A stretch of 64,000 nt of DNA from Yoonia rosea. Its GTDB lineage: Bacteria; Pseudomonadota; Alphaproteobacteria; Rhodobacterales; Rhodobacteraceae. A program made the position numbers and the translations under genes. Under the pieces are notes generated by a model that was not told where the DNA came from, ran no database searches, and saw only the letters and a program-made list of their open reading frames with translations. Positions 6,841 through 15,742 of this stretch are shown here, piece by piece (positions within the stretch are counted from its first letter, which is position 1; the number at the start of each line of letters is the position of its first letter). The stretch spans positions 248,001 to 312,000 of the forward strand of contig NZ_FTPR01000003.1 in NCBI RefSeq assembly GCF_900156505.1. The letters are read 5' to 3'.

Positions 6841-9159
6841 CTATTCCCCGTAAGGGATCCAGATGTTCTTCACCTCGGTGCTGGCGGCAAGATAGTCGCG
6901 GGCCGATGGCGTTAGCGCCTTGCCGTAGTTCACCCATGTGCGTTTGAGGTTGCCTGCGCTGGCCTGCTCGATCACAGCGCTCAGGTCGCTGCTTGAGAAT
7001 GACCAGACCGCGTCAATGTCCAGATGTTTGGCCAGTGTCGGGGCAAGTTCGGCGTGGCTTCCGGTGAGAATATTGACCACGCCTGCAGGGACATCAGAGG
7101 TTTCCAGCACCTGATAGAAGTCTGTCGCGGCCAGTGGGTAAGGTTCGCTTGCCGCCATGATCACGCGGTTGCCCATCGCGATCGCAGGCGCCATCGCGCT
7201 GATTAACCCGCCAAGCGGTGCTGCGTCGTCGCAGAGGACCCCGATGTTGCCAACCGGTTCTTTCATCGCCAGAGCGACGCCGCGGATCGGGACCCCATGC
7301 ACCTGGCCGTCATACTTGTCGGCCCACGCGGCATAGGTAAAGAGCGTGCGGATCGCACCTTCGACTTCTTCCGCGCCGCCACGCCCGCCTGTCATCTGGT
7401 TGATCCGCGTGGCGAACTCCTCTGCACGGGCCGAGAGGTTTTCGGCGACATAATAGAGGATCTGCGCGCGCAGGTGCCCTGAAGTCTTGGACCAGCCTTT
7501 GGCGGCGTTGCAGGCCTCAACCGCGTTGCGGATATCCTTGCGATTGGCCAGCGATGCATGGCCGAGCAATTTACCACGGGGGCTATAAACGGGGGTAGAA
7601 TAGCCGCCATCGGGCCGCGCCTGTTTGCCGCCGATATAAAGCTTGGCCGTGCGATCAAGCGGATCGGCGGGGTGGCCGTCTTCGGTTGTGAAGGCTGCGA
7701 TCTGCTTCAGTGCTTTGGCCGTGCCTGAAGGTTTGGTATAACCGGCCAGCCCCTCCCATCCGCCTTCGCGCCCGAAGCCGCTTTCGCGCACACCACCGAA
7801 ACCGGCAGCGGCGTCCATCATATTAGTGCCGTTGACCCAGACGATCCCTGCGGCCAGTTTGGGCGCGATATCAAGGGCAAGGTTGATGTTTTCAGACCAG
7901 ACTGACGCGGCCAGACCGTAGCGCGTGTTATTGGCGATCTCGACTGCTTCGGACGGGGTGCGGAAGGTTGTCGCGGCCAAAACAGGGCCAAAGATTTCTT
8001 CCTGCATCAGCGTTGAAGCTGGCGACAGGCCGGTGATCAGCGTTGGCGGATAAAAGCAGCCTTCGGGTGCTTTGACCTGATAGGTTTCACCTTCTGTATT
8101 GGCGCTGACCATTTTTGTGATCTGGTCGAGTTGCCCAGGGTCCACGATTGCGCCCACGTCGATGCACTTGTCCAGTGGATCGCCTATGCGCAGCCCGTCC
8201 ATGCGGGCCTTGAGTTTTGTGTAGAAGCGCTCCGCAATGCCCTCTTGCACCAGAAGCCGCGAACCTGCGCAGCACACTTGGCCCTGATTGAACCAGATCG
8301 CATCGACGAGGCCCTCAACAGCTGAGTCAATGTCGGCATCCTCAAATACGATGTAAGGGGATTTGCCACCCAGTTCGAGGCTGAGCGCCTTGCCTGATCC
8401 GGCGGTCGCCTCGCGAATTTTGCGGCCGACTTCGGTTGATCCGGTGAAAGCGATTTTATCGACCTCGGCGGCGACCAGCGCCGCCCCGGTTTCGCCGTCA
8501 CCGGTGACGATGTTCACGACACCCGGCGGCACACCTGCTTGCGTGCAAATGTCGGCGAAAACCATCGCAGTGAGGGGGGTGTATTCGGCGGGTTTCAACA
8601 CGACCGTGTTGCCCATCGCCAATGCGGGCGCGATTTTCCATGCCAGCATGAGCAACGGAAAGTTCCACGGAATGATCTGGCCACAAACGCCCAAGGCCTC
8701 TTGGTTGGGAAGTTCGGATTTCATCAATTGGGCAAAACCCGCATGATGATAGAAATGCCGGATGGCCAGCGGCACGTCGATGTCGCGGCTTTCGCGGATG
8801 GGTTTGCCATTGTCGAGCGTTTCCATGACCGCCAGCAGGCGGGCATGTTTTTGCATAAGCCGCGCGATGGCATAAAGGACACGGGCGCGTTTGTGGCCGG
8901 ACTTGGCCCACGCTGGCTGCGCTTTCCGGGCCGCAGCGACGGCGGTCTCGATTTCCGCGGCGGTGCCTTTGGTCACACCTGCCAGCTTTTCACCTGTTGC
9001 CGGATTGTAGGATGCGAAATCATCGCGCAACGGCCCCCATTTGCCGTTGATATAATGGCCTGCGATGCCGCCACGATCGGCCAGCCATTTCAGCGCCTCT
9101 GCGCTGCTTTCTGGGGCGGGGCCGTAATCCATAGTGTCGAAGATTTCCTTGATGGTCAT
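6841..9159 (-). CDS. ALDH16-type aldehyde dehydrogenase with a second, inactive ALDH-like domain
   Basis: NAD(P)+-dependent oxidation of an aldehyde to an acid. The first 490 residues are a complete aldehyde dehydrogenase: glycine-rich GSTEVG segment, ELGGKSP with the general-base Glu, and NQGQVCCAG with catalytic Cys296. Residues about 500-772 repeat the ALDH N-terminal fold (IGGKQ, EPVGNIGV, DVPAGVVNILTG) but stop before any catalytic Glu or Cys. This architecture is that of ALDH16, described from vertebrates and from Loktanella. The gene starts 3 nt after the deoC stop, so both are co-transcribed. DeoC releases acetaldehyde plus glyceraldehyde-3-phosphate; oxidising acetaldehyde is the obvious role, but the true substrate is not shown by sequence. 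Confidence 0.85.
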   Translation of the reverse strand: MTIKEIFDTMDYGPAPESSAEALKWLADRGGIAGHYINGKWGPLRDDFASYNPATGEKLAGVTKGTAAEIETAVAAARKAQPAWAKSGHKRARVLYAIARLMQKHARLLAVMETLDNGKPIRESRDIDVPLAIRHFYHHAGFAQLMKSELPNQEALGVCGQIIPWNFPLLMLAWKIAPALAMGNTVVLKPAEYTPLTAMVFADICTQAGVPPGVVNIVTGDGETGAALVAAEVDKIAFTGSTEVGRKIREATAGSGKALSLELGGKSPYIVFEDADIDSAVEGLVDAIWFNQGQVCCAGSRLLVQEGIAERFYTKLKARMDGLRIGDPLDKCIDVGAIVDPGQLDQITKMVSANTEGETYQVKAPEGCFYPPTLITGLSPASTLMQEEIFGPVLAATTFRTPSEAVEIANNTRYGLAASVWSENINLALDIAPKLAAGIVWVNGTNMMDAAAGFGGVRESGFGREGGWEGLAGYTKPSGTAKALKQIAAFTTEDGHPADPLDRTAKLYIGGKQARPDGGYSTPVYSPRGKLLGHASLANRKDIRNAVEACNAAKGWSKTSGHLRAQILYYVAENLSARAEEFATRINQMTGGRGGAEEVEGAIRTLFTYAAWADKYDGQVHGVPIRGVALAMKEPVGNIGVLCDDAAPLGGLISAMAPAIAMGNRVIMAASEPYPLAATDFYQVLETSDVPAGVVNILTGSHAELAPTLAKHLDIDAVWSFSSSDLSAVIEQASAGNLKRTWVNYGKALTPSARDYLAASTEVKNIWIPYGE

Positions 9160-9162
9160 GGC

Positions 9163-10158
9163 CTATCCAATCGCGTGCCGCCACTGGGCGGAATAGGCGC
9201 CGGTGACGTGATGTTCGAGTTGCCGTTCGATGTCGCCCAGAAGGCTTGAGGCGCCAAAGCGGAAAAGGTCGGGTTGCAGCCAGCGGTCACCCAGTTCGTC
9301 CTTGATCATGCTCAGATAGACAAGGGCATCCTTGGCCTTACTGATCCCGCCGGCAGGTTTATAGCCGACTTTGATGCCGGTACGATCCTGATAATCGCGG
9401 ATCGCGCGGATCATGGTAAGTGTAACAGGGAGAGTGGCATTCACCGGCTCTTTGCCGGTCGATGTCTTGATGAAATCGGCGCCCGCCATCATGCATACAA
9501 GGCTGGCACGGGCGACGTTGCGCAGGGTGCCAAGTTCGCCTGTGGCCAAGATCGCTTTGACATGCGCGTCGCCACAGGCAGCGCGCATTTCCTTCATTTC
9601 ATCATAAAGCGCTTGCCAGTTGCCTGTCAGCACATGGCGGCGGCTGATCACGATGTCGATTTCCTGCGCGCCCGCGGCAACGCTTTCGCCGATCTCGGCA
9701 ATGCGCAAATGGAAGGGCGATAGGCCGGCCGGAAAGCCGGTCGAGACCGCCGCGACTGGAATATTCGTGCCTTGCAACGCATCGACTGCCGTTGCGACCA
9801 TATCGTGGTAGACGCAAACCGCACCTGTGGTCAGACCTTCCATGCCCAAGGCCTCAAGGATGGGTTGCGCAACAGGCTGGCGGGCTTTGGCGCACAGGCG
9901 ACGCACGCGGCCTTCGCTGTCATCGCCGGACAGTGTGGTCAGGTCCATCAGGCTGATCGCTTTGCACAGCCACGCCGCCTGATAATCCTTTTTGACGCTG
10001 CGCCGCCCTGGCAGCGTTGCCGCGCGCCGTTCGATAGCCGAAGTATTGGCCTGCACCGCCATGACCCAATCGAGATCAAGCGGCATGCCGTCGTTGCGGG
10101 GTTCATGGACTTGCGGCAGTTGCGATGTCGCAAGCGTGGGGGAGTGGGTGGTTTGCAA
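9163..10158 (-). CDS. deoC: Deoxyribose-phosphate aldolase
   Basis: Cleaves 2-deoxyribose-5-phosphate to glyceraldehyde-3-phosphate and acetaldehyde by a class I (Schiff-base) mechanism in the cytosol. With the start proposed here it has 331 residues; the lysine in IKTSTGK (Lys231) forms the Schiff base and the lysine in YKPAGG (Lys267) is the second active-site lysine. I chose the TTG at 10158 because a full AGGAGG lies 5 nt before it (10164-10169); the frame is open upstream to an ATG at 10230 but that has no ribosome site. It is followed after 3 nt by an ALDH16 gene and preceded by an AraC regulator, a small catabolic operon. A perfect palindrome precedes it (10214-10231). Confidence 0.92.
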   Translation of the reverse strand: MQTTHSPTLATSQLPQVHEPRNDGMPLDLDWVMAVQANTSAIERRAATLPGRRSVKKDYQAAWLCKAISLMDLTTLSGDDSEGRVRRLCAKARQPVAQPILEALGMEGLTTGAVCVYHDMVATAVDALQGTNIPVAAVSTGFPAGLSPFHLRIAEIGESVAAGAQEIDIVISRRHVLTGNWQALYDEMKEMRAACGDAHVKAILATGELGTLRNVARASLVCMMAGADFIKTSTGKEPVNATLPVTLTMIRAIRDYQDRTGIKVGYKPAGGISKAKDALVYLSMIKDELGDRWLQPDLFRFGASSLLGDIERQLEHHVTGAYSAQWRHAIG

Positions 10159-10163
10159 GGTGG

Positions 10164-10169
10164 CCTCCT
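10164..10169 (-). promoter_or_regulatory. Ribosome binding site that fixes a TTG start for deoC
   Basis: AGGAGG on the minus strand, 5 nt before the TTG at 10158. No comparable site precedes the ATG 72 nt further upstream, so the TTG is the more likely start. Confidence 0.7.
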
Positions 10170-10213
10170 GCGGTGCCTCGTGAAGGTGGCACTTTGGCAC
10201 TGTCTTGGCAAGG

Positions 10214-10231
10214 TTTGACCGCTTGGTCAAA
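10214..10231. promoter_or_regulatory. Putative operator upstream of deoC
   Basis: Perfect palindrome TTTGACC-GCTT-GGTCAAA, 56 nt upstream of the deoC start and 33 nt after the AraC-type regulator gene. A CATAAT-like sequence lies next to it on the minus strand. The symmetry suits a dimeric repressor more than a typical AraC site (which are usually direct repeats), so the cognate regulator is open. Confidence 0.45.
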
Positions 10232-10263
10232 TATTATGTTGTCTGACCTGACGTCGCGGCGGC

Positions 10264-11097
10264 CTAGGCCGGTTGTACGACCTGTTTTTGGTATTTTTGC
10301 CGATACTGCAAAGGGGTCAGCCCGTAGGCTGCGCGGAACAGTTTGTGAAAATGCGACATGTTGGGGATGCCGCAATCCGCAGCGATGTCGCTGATCGCTT
10401 CGCTGTCGGTGGTCAGGGCGCGGGCGGCATGTTCCATGCGGATACGATTGATGTAGTCGGACGGTGTCTGCCCCAGATATTTGCGCATCATGCGGCTGAC
10501 ATGCGGGTGTGCTTTGCCTGTAATCGCGACCAATCCCGCGGATCCGTCGCGAAAGACCTCTGGCGATTTGGCGGCGTTGCATGCGGTTGCCAGCCAGTCG
10601 GGGATCTGCGTGTCAAAGATGTTTGCGGTCAGATCGGCACAGAGCGGCAGCAAGAACGCTTCGGCCGCGAGCGTGTCGCAAGGGCTATTTTCCAACTGCA
10701 CGGCGGCATGGTTGAGTGCCGCCAGTTGCCGGATATCACGGTGCGTTTGCACAGGGCCTTGGGGGGCCCAGAACAAATGTCCATCGACGCTGGGGTGCCG
10801 CGCAACCAGCGCCTTGATGGTATCGGGATGGATGCTGAGCGACACCACAAGCGCATGTTCGCCGCGCCCTTGCAGTGCGTGGGGCTGTCCCGGTCGAATA
10901 AAGACAAGGTCACCTTCGCCAAGCGTTTCGGCGCCACCGGCGAGATGATGGCGGACCATGCCGTTTTGCACCCAGAACAGTTCATAAAAGTCGTGATTAT
11001 GCAGTGTTCTGGGGCGTGTCGGCGCCAACGTCGCCCGTGTCAGGCGGATTTGCGTGCCGGTGGCGAGGACGTCAGCATGAAGGAGTGTTTGGGTCAT
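10264..11097 (-). CDS. AraC family transcriptional regulator
   Basis: A 277-residue DNA-binding regulator. The N-terminal 95 residues form a cupin-like effector domain with the HNHDFYELFWV stretch (about 33-43) and RPGQPH (about 68-73), similar to ChbR-type AraC proteins. The C-terminal 100 residues hold the double helix-turn-helix, ending in the characteristic IPNMSHFHKLFRAAYGLTP block. It precedes deoC and the ALDH16 gene on the same strand with a 105-nt gap, so it probably controls them and is perhaps induced by a sugar or nucleoside-derived compound. No effector can be read from the sequence. Confidence 0.9.
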   Translation of the reverse strand: MTQTLLHADVLATGTQIRLTRATLAPTRPRTLHNHDFYELFWVQNGMVRHHLAGGAETLGEGDLVFIRPGQPHALQGRGEHALVVSLSIHPDTIKALVARHPSVDGHLFWAPQGPVQTHRDIRQLAALNHAAVQLENSPCDTLAAEAFLLPLCADLTANIFDTQIPDWLATACNAAKSPEVFRDGSAGLVAITGKAHPHVSRMMRKYLGQTPSDYINRIRMEHAARALTTDSEAISDIAADCGIPNMSHFHKLFRAAYGLTPLQYRQKYQKQVVQPA

Positions 11098-11266
11098 GAA
11101 ATCAAATTAGCACAGTCATTGCTGCGGTGCCGCATGAAAAGACGCGTGGTTTTAGGCGAAATAATCAAGGGATTCCGGGAGTTTCCCACAGTCGCTGTGT
11201 CGTGGCCCTTCCATGCCTGCAAAAGCCAGAGCGAATCGCACGTGATTGGCGTGACAAACCGTCATT

Positions 11267-11284
11267 GCCACGCTATGGCGTGGC
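11267..11284. promoter_or_regulatory. Palindrome upstream of rpe
   Basis: GCCACGC-TATG-GCGTGGC, perfect 7-bp arms, 24 nt before the rpe start. It lies in the 211-nt gap between divergent genes and could be an operator or a leader hairpin; nothing else in this gap stands out. Confidence 0.3.
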
Positions 11285-11308
11285 CAACCCAACCAAACAA
11301 GGTGCCCC

Positions 11309-11995
11309 ATGAGCTTTGACCGCACAATCAAGATCGCCCCGTCCATTCTCTCGGCTGATTTCGCCAATTTTGGCGCGGAGTGTGAGGCAATTGAAGCGCA
11401 GGGTGCCGATTGGGTGCATGTGGATGTCATGGACGGGCATTTTGTGCCCAACATCACTTTCGGCCCTGCAACCTGTGCGGCGATCCGTCCACACATCAAA
11501 GGTGTCATGGACGTGCATTTGATGATTGCGCCGGTTGATCCCTACATCGAAGCATTTGCCAATGCCGGCGCCGATGTGATCACCGCCCATGTCGAGGCTG
11601 GCCCGCATATTCACCGTACCTTGCAGGCTATCCGTGGCGCAGGGGCAAAGGCCGGCGTGGCGCTGAACCCGGGCACGCCCGCGTCTTCGGTCGAGATGCT
11701 GCTCGACATGGTTGATCTGGTTTGCGTGATGACGGTGAACCCCGGTTTTGGCGGGCAGAAGTTTATTCATTCTCAGGTCGAAAAAGTGCGCGACCTGCGT
11801 GCCATGATCGGTGACCGCCCGATCCATATCGAGATTGATGGCGGCGTTGATCCGACAACGGCACCTTTGGTTGCAGCGGCCGGTGCCGACGTGCTTGTCG
11901 CGGGCTCTGCCGTGTTCCGTGGTGGGTCTGTAAGTAATCCCGCGCCCTATGGTGAGAATATCCGTGCGATACGTGCGGCAGCAATGACGGCGTGA
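11309..11995 (+). CDS. rpe: Ribulose-phosphate 3-epimerase
   Basis: Interconverts ribulose-5-phosphate and xylulose-5-phosphate in the pentose phosphate and Calvin-type pathways; cytosolic. At 228 residues it is of normal length. The family signatures are all present: APSILSADF at the N-terminus, [12 protein letters not shown] with metal and catalytic residues, HLMI, the [11 protein letters not shown] loop, and the phosphate-binding EIDGGV and [12 protein letters not shown] segments. An AAGGTG ribosome site precedes the ATG by 5 nt. It stands alone between a divergent regulator and a convergent gene; no operon partner. Confidence 0.97.
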   Translation: MSFDRTIKIAPSILSADFANFGAECEAIEAQGADWVHVDVMDGHFVPNITFGPATCAAIRPHIKGVMDVHLMIAPVDPYIEAFANAGADVITAHVEAGPHIHRTLQAIRGAGAKAGVALNPGTPASSVEMLLDMVDLVCVMTVNPGFGGQKFIHSQVEKVRDLRAMIGDRPIHIEIDGGVDPTTAPLVAAAGADVLVAGSAVFRGGSVSNPAPYGENIRAIRAAAMTA

Positions 11996-12008
11996 GATTG
12001 CCCTGACC

Positions 12009-12572
12009 CTAGCCGGTATCGCGCAGCTCAAGACTGGCAGCGCGCAAGTACACAAATTCGGTTGGTACATCAAAGTGATCGGAAACGGCCTGAGACCGGC
12101 CCTCAGACCAGAAAGTGAAGAAGGTGTCTTTGGGCATAAGGAAGGCTGCTCCGAACGCCCTTGCCTCTTCGCGCGCTTGATTTGAGGTTGGCTTATAGAG
12201 CGCTTGGATACCGCAACCCAGGTTCGCTTGCCGCGTTTTTTCGAGATGCAATGCCCAGTGACCAAGTGCCGTTGCGACAATCACGCGGTCATCACGTTTA
12301 CGACTTGGGCGTGGCAACCAGATAACGGGCTGTGCTTCCAGCGGGATTTCCAACATGATTTCATTGGGATAGTGCGAATATTCGATATCGACGCCAGCAT
12401 TCGTACAAATTTCATCCAGCGATATACCACGTCGACAGCCCCATTCGTGCGCGCAGCCGTCAGCAAGCACTTCAATTTCCAGAGGTGTCGGGCAGGCTGA
12501 AACTGGTTCAACATAGGGATAAGACGGATGTCTGGCAGGCATGCGAGCAACCTTTTCAACAAACTTGATCAC
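12009..12572 (-). CDS. ImmA/IrrE-like protein with a degenerate zinc-binding motif
   Basis: A 187-residue protein that resembles the ImmA/IrrE (DUF955) metalloprotease family: a C-terminal EEARAFGAAFLMPKDTF segment like the family's third-ligand region, preceded by VATALGHWALHLE where members have HELGHxxxH. The first His and the catalytic Glu of HExxH are replaced by Thr and Ala, so the protein should not be an active zinc peptidase. The N-terminal 70 residues are not recognised. There is no adjacent helix-turn-helix gene, which such proteins often have. It may have kept a binding or sensing role. It is convergent with rpe and divergent from the DUF4153/4173 gene. Confidence 0.65.
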   Translation of the reverse strand: MIKFVEKVARMPARHPSYPYVEPVSACPTPLEIEVLADGCAHEWGCRRGISLDEICTNAGVDIEYSHYPNEIMLEIPLEAQPVIWLPRPSRKRDDRVIVATALGHWALHLEKTRQANLGCGIQALYKPTSNQAREEARAFGAAFLMPKDTFFTFWSEGRSQAVSDHFDVPTEFVYLRAASLELRDTG

Positions 12573-12711
12573 GGTGCTAGCCGCAAAAGGTTACGATATG
12601 CACAACATTCGGCGCTTGACGTCCCCCTGCACAAAACCTGCACGTTTACCCCCGTTCCCTTGCACGGCGCACCCTTAGCCATGTCCCCAACAAGAGCAGA
12701 AAGGGACAGAT

Positions 12712-14148
12712 ATGGTTGTGCGCGGTGTACCGCATCGGATTGCGAAAGATGCATGGTGGTTGGATGATGCTGATCCACCCAAGGGATTGCGGGCGGCCCC
12801 CGTATTGATTGCGGCCTTGTTCCTGACGGATGTGCTGCTTTGGGGGTATCGGCCCGGATTGGGCCTGGCGCTTTGGTTCTTTGCGATGGGCGGCGCGATT
12901 GCGTTGAGTGTGGCAAACAGGCTGGATTTTGCGCGCGCCTTGAAGGCCAGCCTGGTGCTGCTATTCGCGGTGCTTCCGTTGGTCGAAGTGGCGCAATTCG
13001 GCACCTTCATGGTGGCTTTGCTGGGGCTCTATACATTCGGCGTCATGATTACCGCGCAGCAGGGGGCCGGTGCCCCGCTTTGGCGTGCGATTGCGCGGCT
13101 TCCGGGCTATGGAATCGTGCAAACGGTCCGCGATACATTCGCCTTGCGTGTCTCTGTCCCATCCACAGGCAGCTTTCGTGGCCTGTTCTTCGATTGGGCC
13201 TTGCCTGTCGCCATTGGCGGCGTCTTCCTGATTTTGTTCTTTGCGGCTAATCCACTGCTGGACCAGTGGGTGCAGCGATTTGCCCATCTGGAGCCCAACT
13301 TTTTGCCACGATTAGAACGTGTGATTTTCTGGACCATCATGGCAATCGCGGTTTGGCCATTGCTGCGCCTAACGGTGATGATGCCCGCCCTAACCCAGGT
13401 TAAACCCAGCCGTCTGCGCGGTTTCCGGTCAGGTTTCCTAAACGAACGTTCAGTCAGCCGTGCGCTGGTTGTCTTCAACGTGATCTTTCTGATGCAGACG
13501 ACGCTCGACCTTGGCTACCTTTGGGGTGGTGTGGCGCTGCCAGATGGGATGACCTACGCCGAATATGCGCATCGCGGGGCCTACCCATTACTCGCAACAG
13601 CCTTGCTCGCCGGTGTGTTTGCGCTGCTGGCACAGCCATACCTTGGCACGGGCTCGGGCGTGAGGCGGCTGCTTTATCTTTGGATCGCGCAGAACGTTAT
13701 CTTGGTGATCTCATCCATCCTGCGCCTTGACCTTTATGTGGATGTCTACGGGCTGACGCGCCTGCGCTTTGCCGCATTCGTCTGGATGGTCGTTGTGGCC
13801 TTGGGGTTGGTTTTGATCATGATGCAGCTGGTCGGCCGGAAATCGGTTGGGTGGTTCTTGCAAAGGGCTTTTGGTTTGGGTTTGCTGGCCATTTACCTTT
13901 GCAATCTGGTGAATATTGACGGGTACATCGCGCGCCACAACCTGGCTGATGACCGCGACAATGACTACTACCTTTGCGGGTTAGGTGAAGGTGCGACCCC
14001 TGCCATCCGCGCCCACCAAGTTGCTGTAGGTTATGAGATTTGCGATCCCTATCGCGTTCAGCTCTCCCAGCGCAAGGATTGGCGCGAATGGGGCTACCGC
14101 AACGCGCGTCTGCACCGTAGTTTGGCCGTGATGGAGAGAGAGCAATGA
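12712..14148 (+). CDS. DUF4153/DUF4173-type polytopic membrane protein
   Basis: A 478-residue inner-membrane protein with about ten hydrophobic segments (roughly residues 28-45, 50-66, 76-108, 160-182, 207-225, 250-270, 288-310, 320-340, 350-375, 383-402) and a soluble C-terminal tail of about 75 residues. The GMTYAEYAHRGAYPLL stretch near residue 280 is what I know from the DUF4153/4173 group; its function is unknown. The start follows GGACAG. Its stop overlaps the ATG of the response regulator (ATGA), so the membrane protein and the two-component system are one translationally coupled unit and it may be their accessory sensor or their target. Confidence 0.8.
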   Translation: MVVRGVPHRIAKDAWWLDDADPPKGLRAAPVLIAALFLTDVLLWGYRPGLGLALWFFAMGGAIALSVANRLDFARALKASLVLLFAVLPLVEVAQFGTFMVALLGLYTFGVMITAQQGAGAPLWRAIARLPGYGIVQTVRDTFALRVSVPSTGSFRGLFFDWALPVAIGGVFLILFFAANPLLDQWVQRFAHLEPNFLPRLERVIFWTIMAIAVWPLLRLTVMMPALTQVKPSRLRGFRSGFLNERSVSRALVVFNVIFLMQTTLDLGYLWGGVALPDGMTYAEYAHRGAYPLLATALLAGVFALLAQPYLGTGSGVRRLLYLWIAQNVILVISSILRLDLYVDVYGLTRLRFAAFVWMVVVALGLVLIMMQLVGRKSVGWFLQRAFGLGLLAIYLCNLVNIDGYIARHNLADDRDNDYYLCGLGEGATPAIRAHQVAVGYEICDPYRVQLSQRKDWREWGYRNARLHRSLAVMEREQ

Positions 14149-14825
14149 TCCTTGTGGCCGATGATGATACCCAAATCCGCGATGTCGTGCGGATTGCCCT
14201 GACCCAAGCGGGCTTTGGCGTGGCTGAGGCGCCAGATGGTCGGGCAGCGCTTGAAAAGGCCGAGAGCCTGCGCCCCGATCTGATTATACTTGATATCGGA
14301 ATGCCTGAGATGGACGGGCTGGAAGTGTGCCGCACGTTGCGCAGGACGTCTGAGGTGCCGATCCTGTTTCTGACCGCACATGCAGATGAGATCGACCGCG
14401 TTGTCGGGCTTGAACTGGGGGCGGATGATTATGTTGCTAAGCCGTTTTCGCCCCGTGAACTGGTCGCGCGGGTACGCGCGATCCTCAAGCGCACGCAGGG
14501 CGAGGTTGTCGCGCAAACCGTTTTGCGGCGCGGTATCCTGAGTGTCGATCCCGCGCGGCATTTGTGCCATGTGGGCGATGATACGGTTCTGCTGACTGCG
14601 CGGGAAATGGACCTGTTGGAACGTTTGATTGCACGTCCTGATCATGTGATGTCGCGGCCACAACTGGTCGATGCGATCTACGGCACCAACGTGCATGTCA
14701 GCGATCGGACGATGGACAGCCATTTGCGTAATCTGCGCAGCAAATTGGGGCAGGCCGGTTGCCCTGATGCAATCGAGACCGTGCATGGCGTTGGCATCAG
14801 GATGGGTGCATGCCGCGGCGCGTGA
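14145..14825 (+). CDS. OmpR/CreB-type response regulator
   Basis: A 226-residue transcription factor. The receiver domain (1-115) has acidic Asp6-Asp7, phospho-acceptor Asp50 in LIILDIGMPEMDG, Thr77 and Lys99 in AKPF. The C-terminal winged helix (about 130-225) has the LTAREMDLLERLIARP and VSDRTMDSHLRNLRSKL segments of OmpR-type regulators. It overlaps the membrane protein before it (ATGA) and the kinase after it (16 nt), so all three are made together. Target genes are not evident. Confidence 0.93.
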   Translation: MILVADDDTQIRDVVRIALTQAGFGVAEAPDGRAALEKAESLRPDLIILDIGMPEMDGLEVCRTLRRTSEVPILFLTAHADEIDRVVGLELGADDYVAKPFSPRELVARVRAILKRTQGEVVAQTVLRRGILSVDPARHLCHVGDDTVLLTAREMDLLERLIARPDHVMSRPQLVDAIYGTNVHVSDRTMDSHLRNLRSKLGQAGCPDAIETVHGVGIRMGACRGA

Positions 14826-15742
14826 TCCGCAAATGGCGGCCTCCGTTGGCCTTTGTGCTGGGGGGGACGTTGGCGGCGGTGTTCTGTCTGCCGCTGATCG
14901 GGATCGGCTATTTCCGTGTTGCGGGTGGTATTCTTGGCTGGGGTGAGACCTCATGGATGATCGGCTTGATGGCCTTTGTTGCGACGGCGATCCTTGGGGT
15001 GCTGCTGTGGCGGTTGGTTTTGCAGCCGGTGCGCGCCCTGACGGCCTATGCCCGCAATGAGGGTGCCAGTGATGCCCCCACGCATTTCGGCACGCCGGAG
15101 TTTTCGCAACTGGGCGAGGCTGTGCTTGAAATGACCGCGGCGTTGCGTGGCCGCGAGGCTGTTTTGCGTAGTTATGCGGATCACGTGACCCACGAACTCA
15201 AATCCCCGCTGACGGTTATTCAGGGCGCTGCCGAACTGCTGGAAGACCCTGATCTGGACCATGCTGATCGCGCGCAACTGCTGCGTGGTATTCGCGACAA
15301 TACCGCGCGTATGGAGGCGCTGCTTGATGGTCAGCGCGCGCTGGCGCAGGCGCAAGATGTGATTGCGCCGGGGGAATGTCTTTTGAGCGATGTGGTCAAA
15401 GACATTTTACCGGCAGTCGTGTTGACCGACGGGTTGGTGCCCCTGCCAAGGGACGTCATGGATGTGGTCGCCACGCATCTGGTCGGGAATGCTTTGGCGC
15501 ACGGGGCCAAGACGATCAGCTTTGACCATCAAGGTACGCATCTTTTAGTGCAGGACGATGGCGCGGGGATCAGTCCAGGTAACCGCGACCGTATTTTTGA
15601 TCCGTTCTTTACCACAAGGCGGGACGCAGGCGGCACGGGCATGGGCCTGCCGATTGTGCGACAGATGCTTGAGGCGCAGGGGGCCAGCATCCGGCTGCTT
15701 GATGCGCCGGGTGCGGTGTTTCAGATCAGCTTTGACCGGTAG
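14810..15742 (+). CDS. Two-component sensor histidine kinase
   Basis: A compact 310-residue HisKA kinase that should phosphorylate the preceding regulator. Membrane helices are at about residues 12-34 and 50-72 with only a 15-residue loop between them, so there is almost no periplasmic sensor domain. A HAMP-like linker (72-118) leads to the H-box HVTHELKSP with His128, an N-box (HLVGNALAHG), and G-boxes DDGAGI and GGTGMGLPIV. The missing sensor domain, with a coupled polytopic protein, suggests the signal is perceived in the membrane or by that partner, as in other intramembrane-sensing kinases. The gene overlaps the regulator by 16 nt and ends convergent with the bhc operon. Confidence 0.92.
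   Translation: MPRRVIRKWRPPLAFVLGGTLAAVFCLPLIGIGYFRVAGGILGWGETSWMIGLMAFVATAILGVLLWRLVLQPVRALTAYARNEGASDAPTHFGTPEFSQLGEAVLEMTAALRGREAVLRSYADHVTHELKSPLTVIQGAAELLEDPDLDHADRAQLLRGIRDNTARMEALLDGQRALAQAQDVIAPGECLLSDVVKDILPAVVLTDGLVPLPRDVMDVVATHLVGNALAHGAKTISFDHQGTHLLVQDDGAGISPGNRDRIFDPFFTTRRDAGGTGMGLPIVRQMLEAQGASIRLLDAPGAVFQISFDR

Noticed and set aside
5969..6937. Long minus-strand frame across the DUF1523 gene
   Set aside because: It is Arg/His/Pro-rich like other shadow frames, and the DUF1523 protein on the plus strand has coherent membrane helices.
8080..8330. Possible frameshift in the ALDH16 first domain
   Set aside because: The frame is continuous, with family motifs before and after this stretch.
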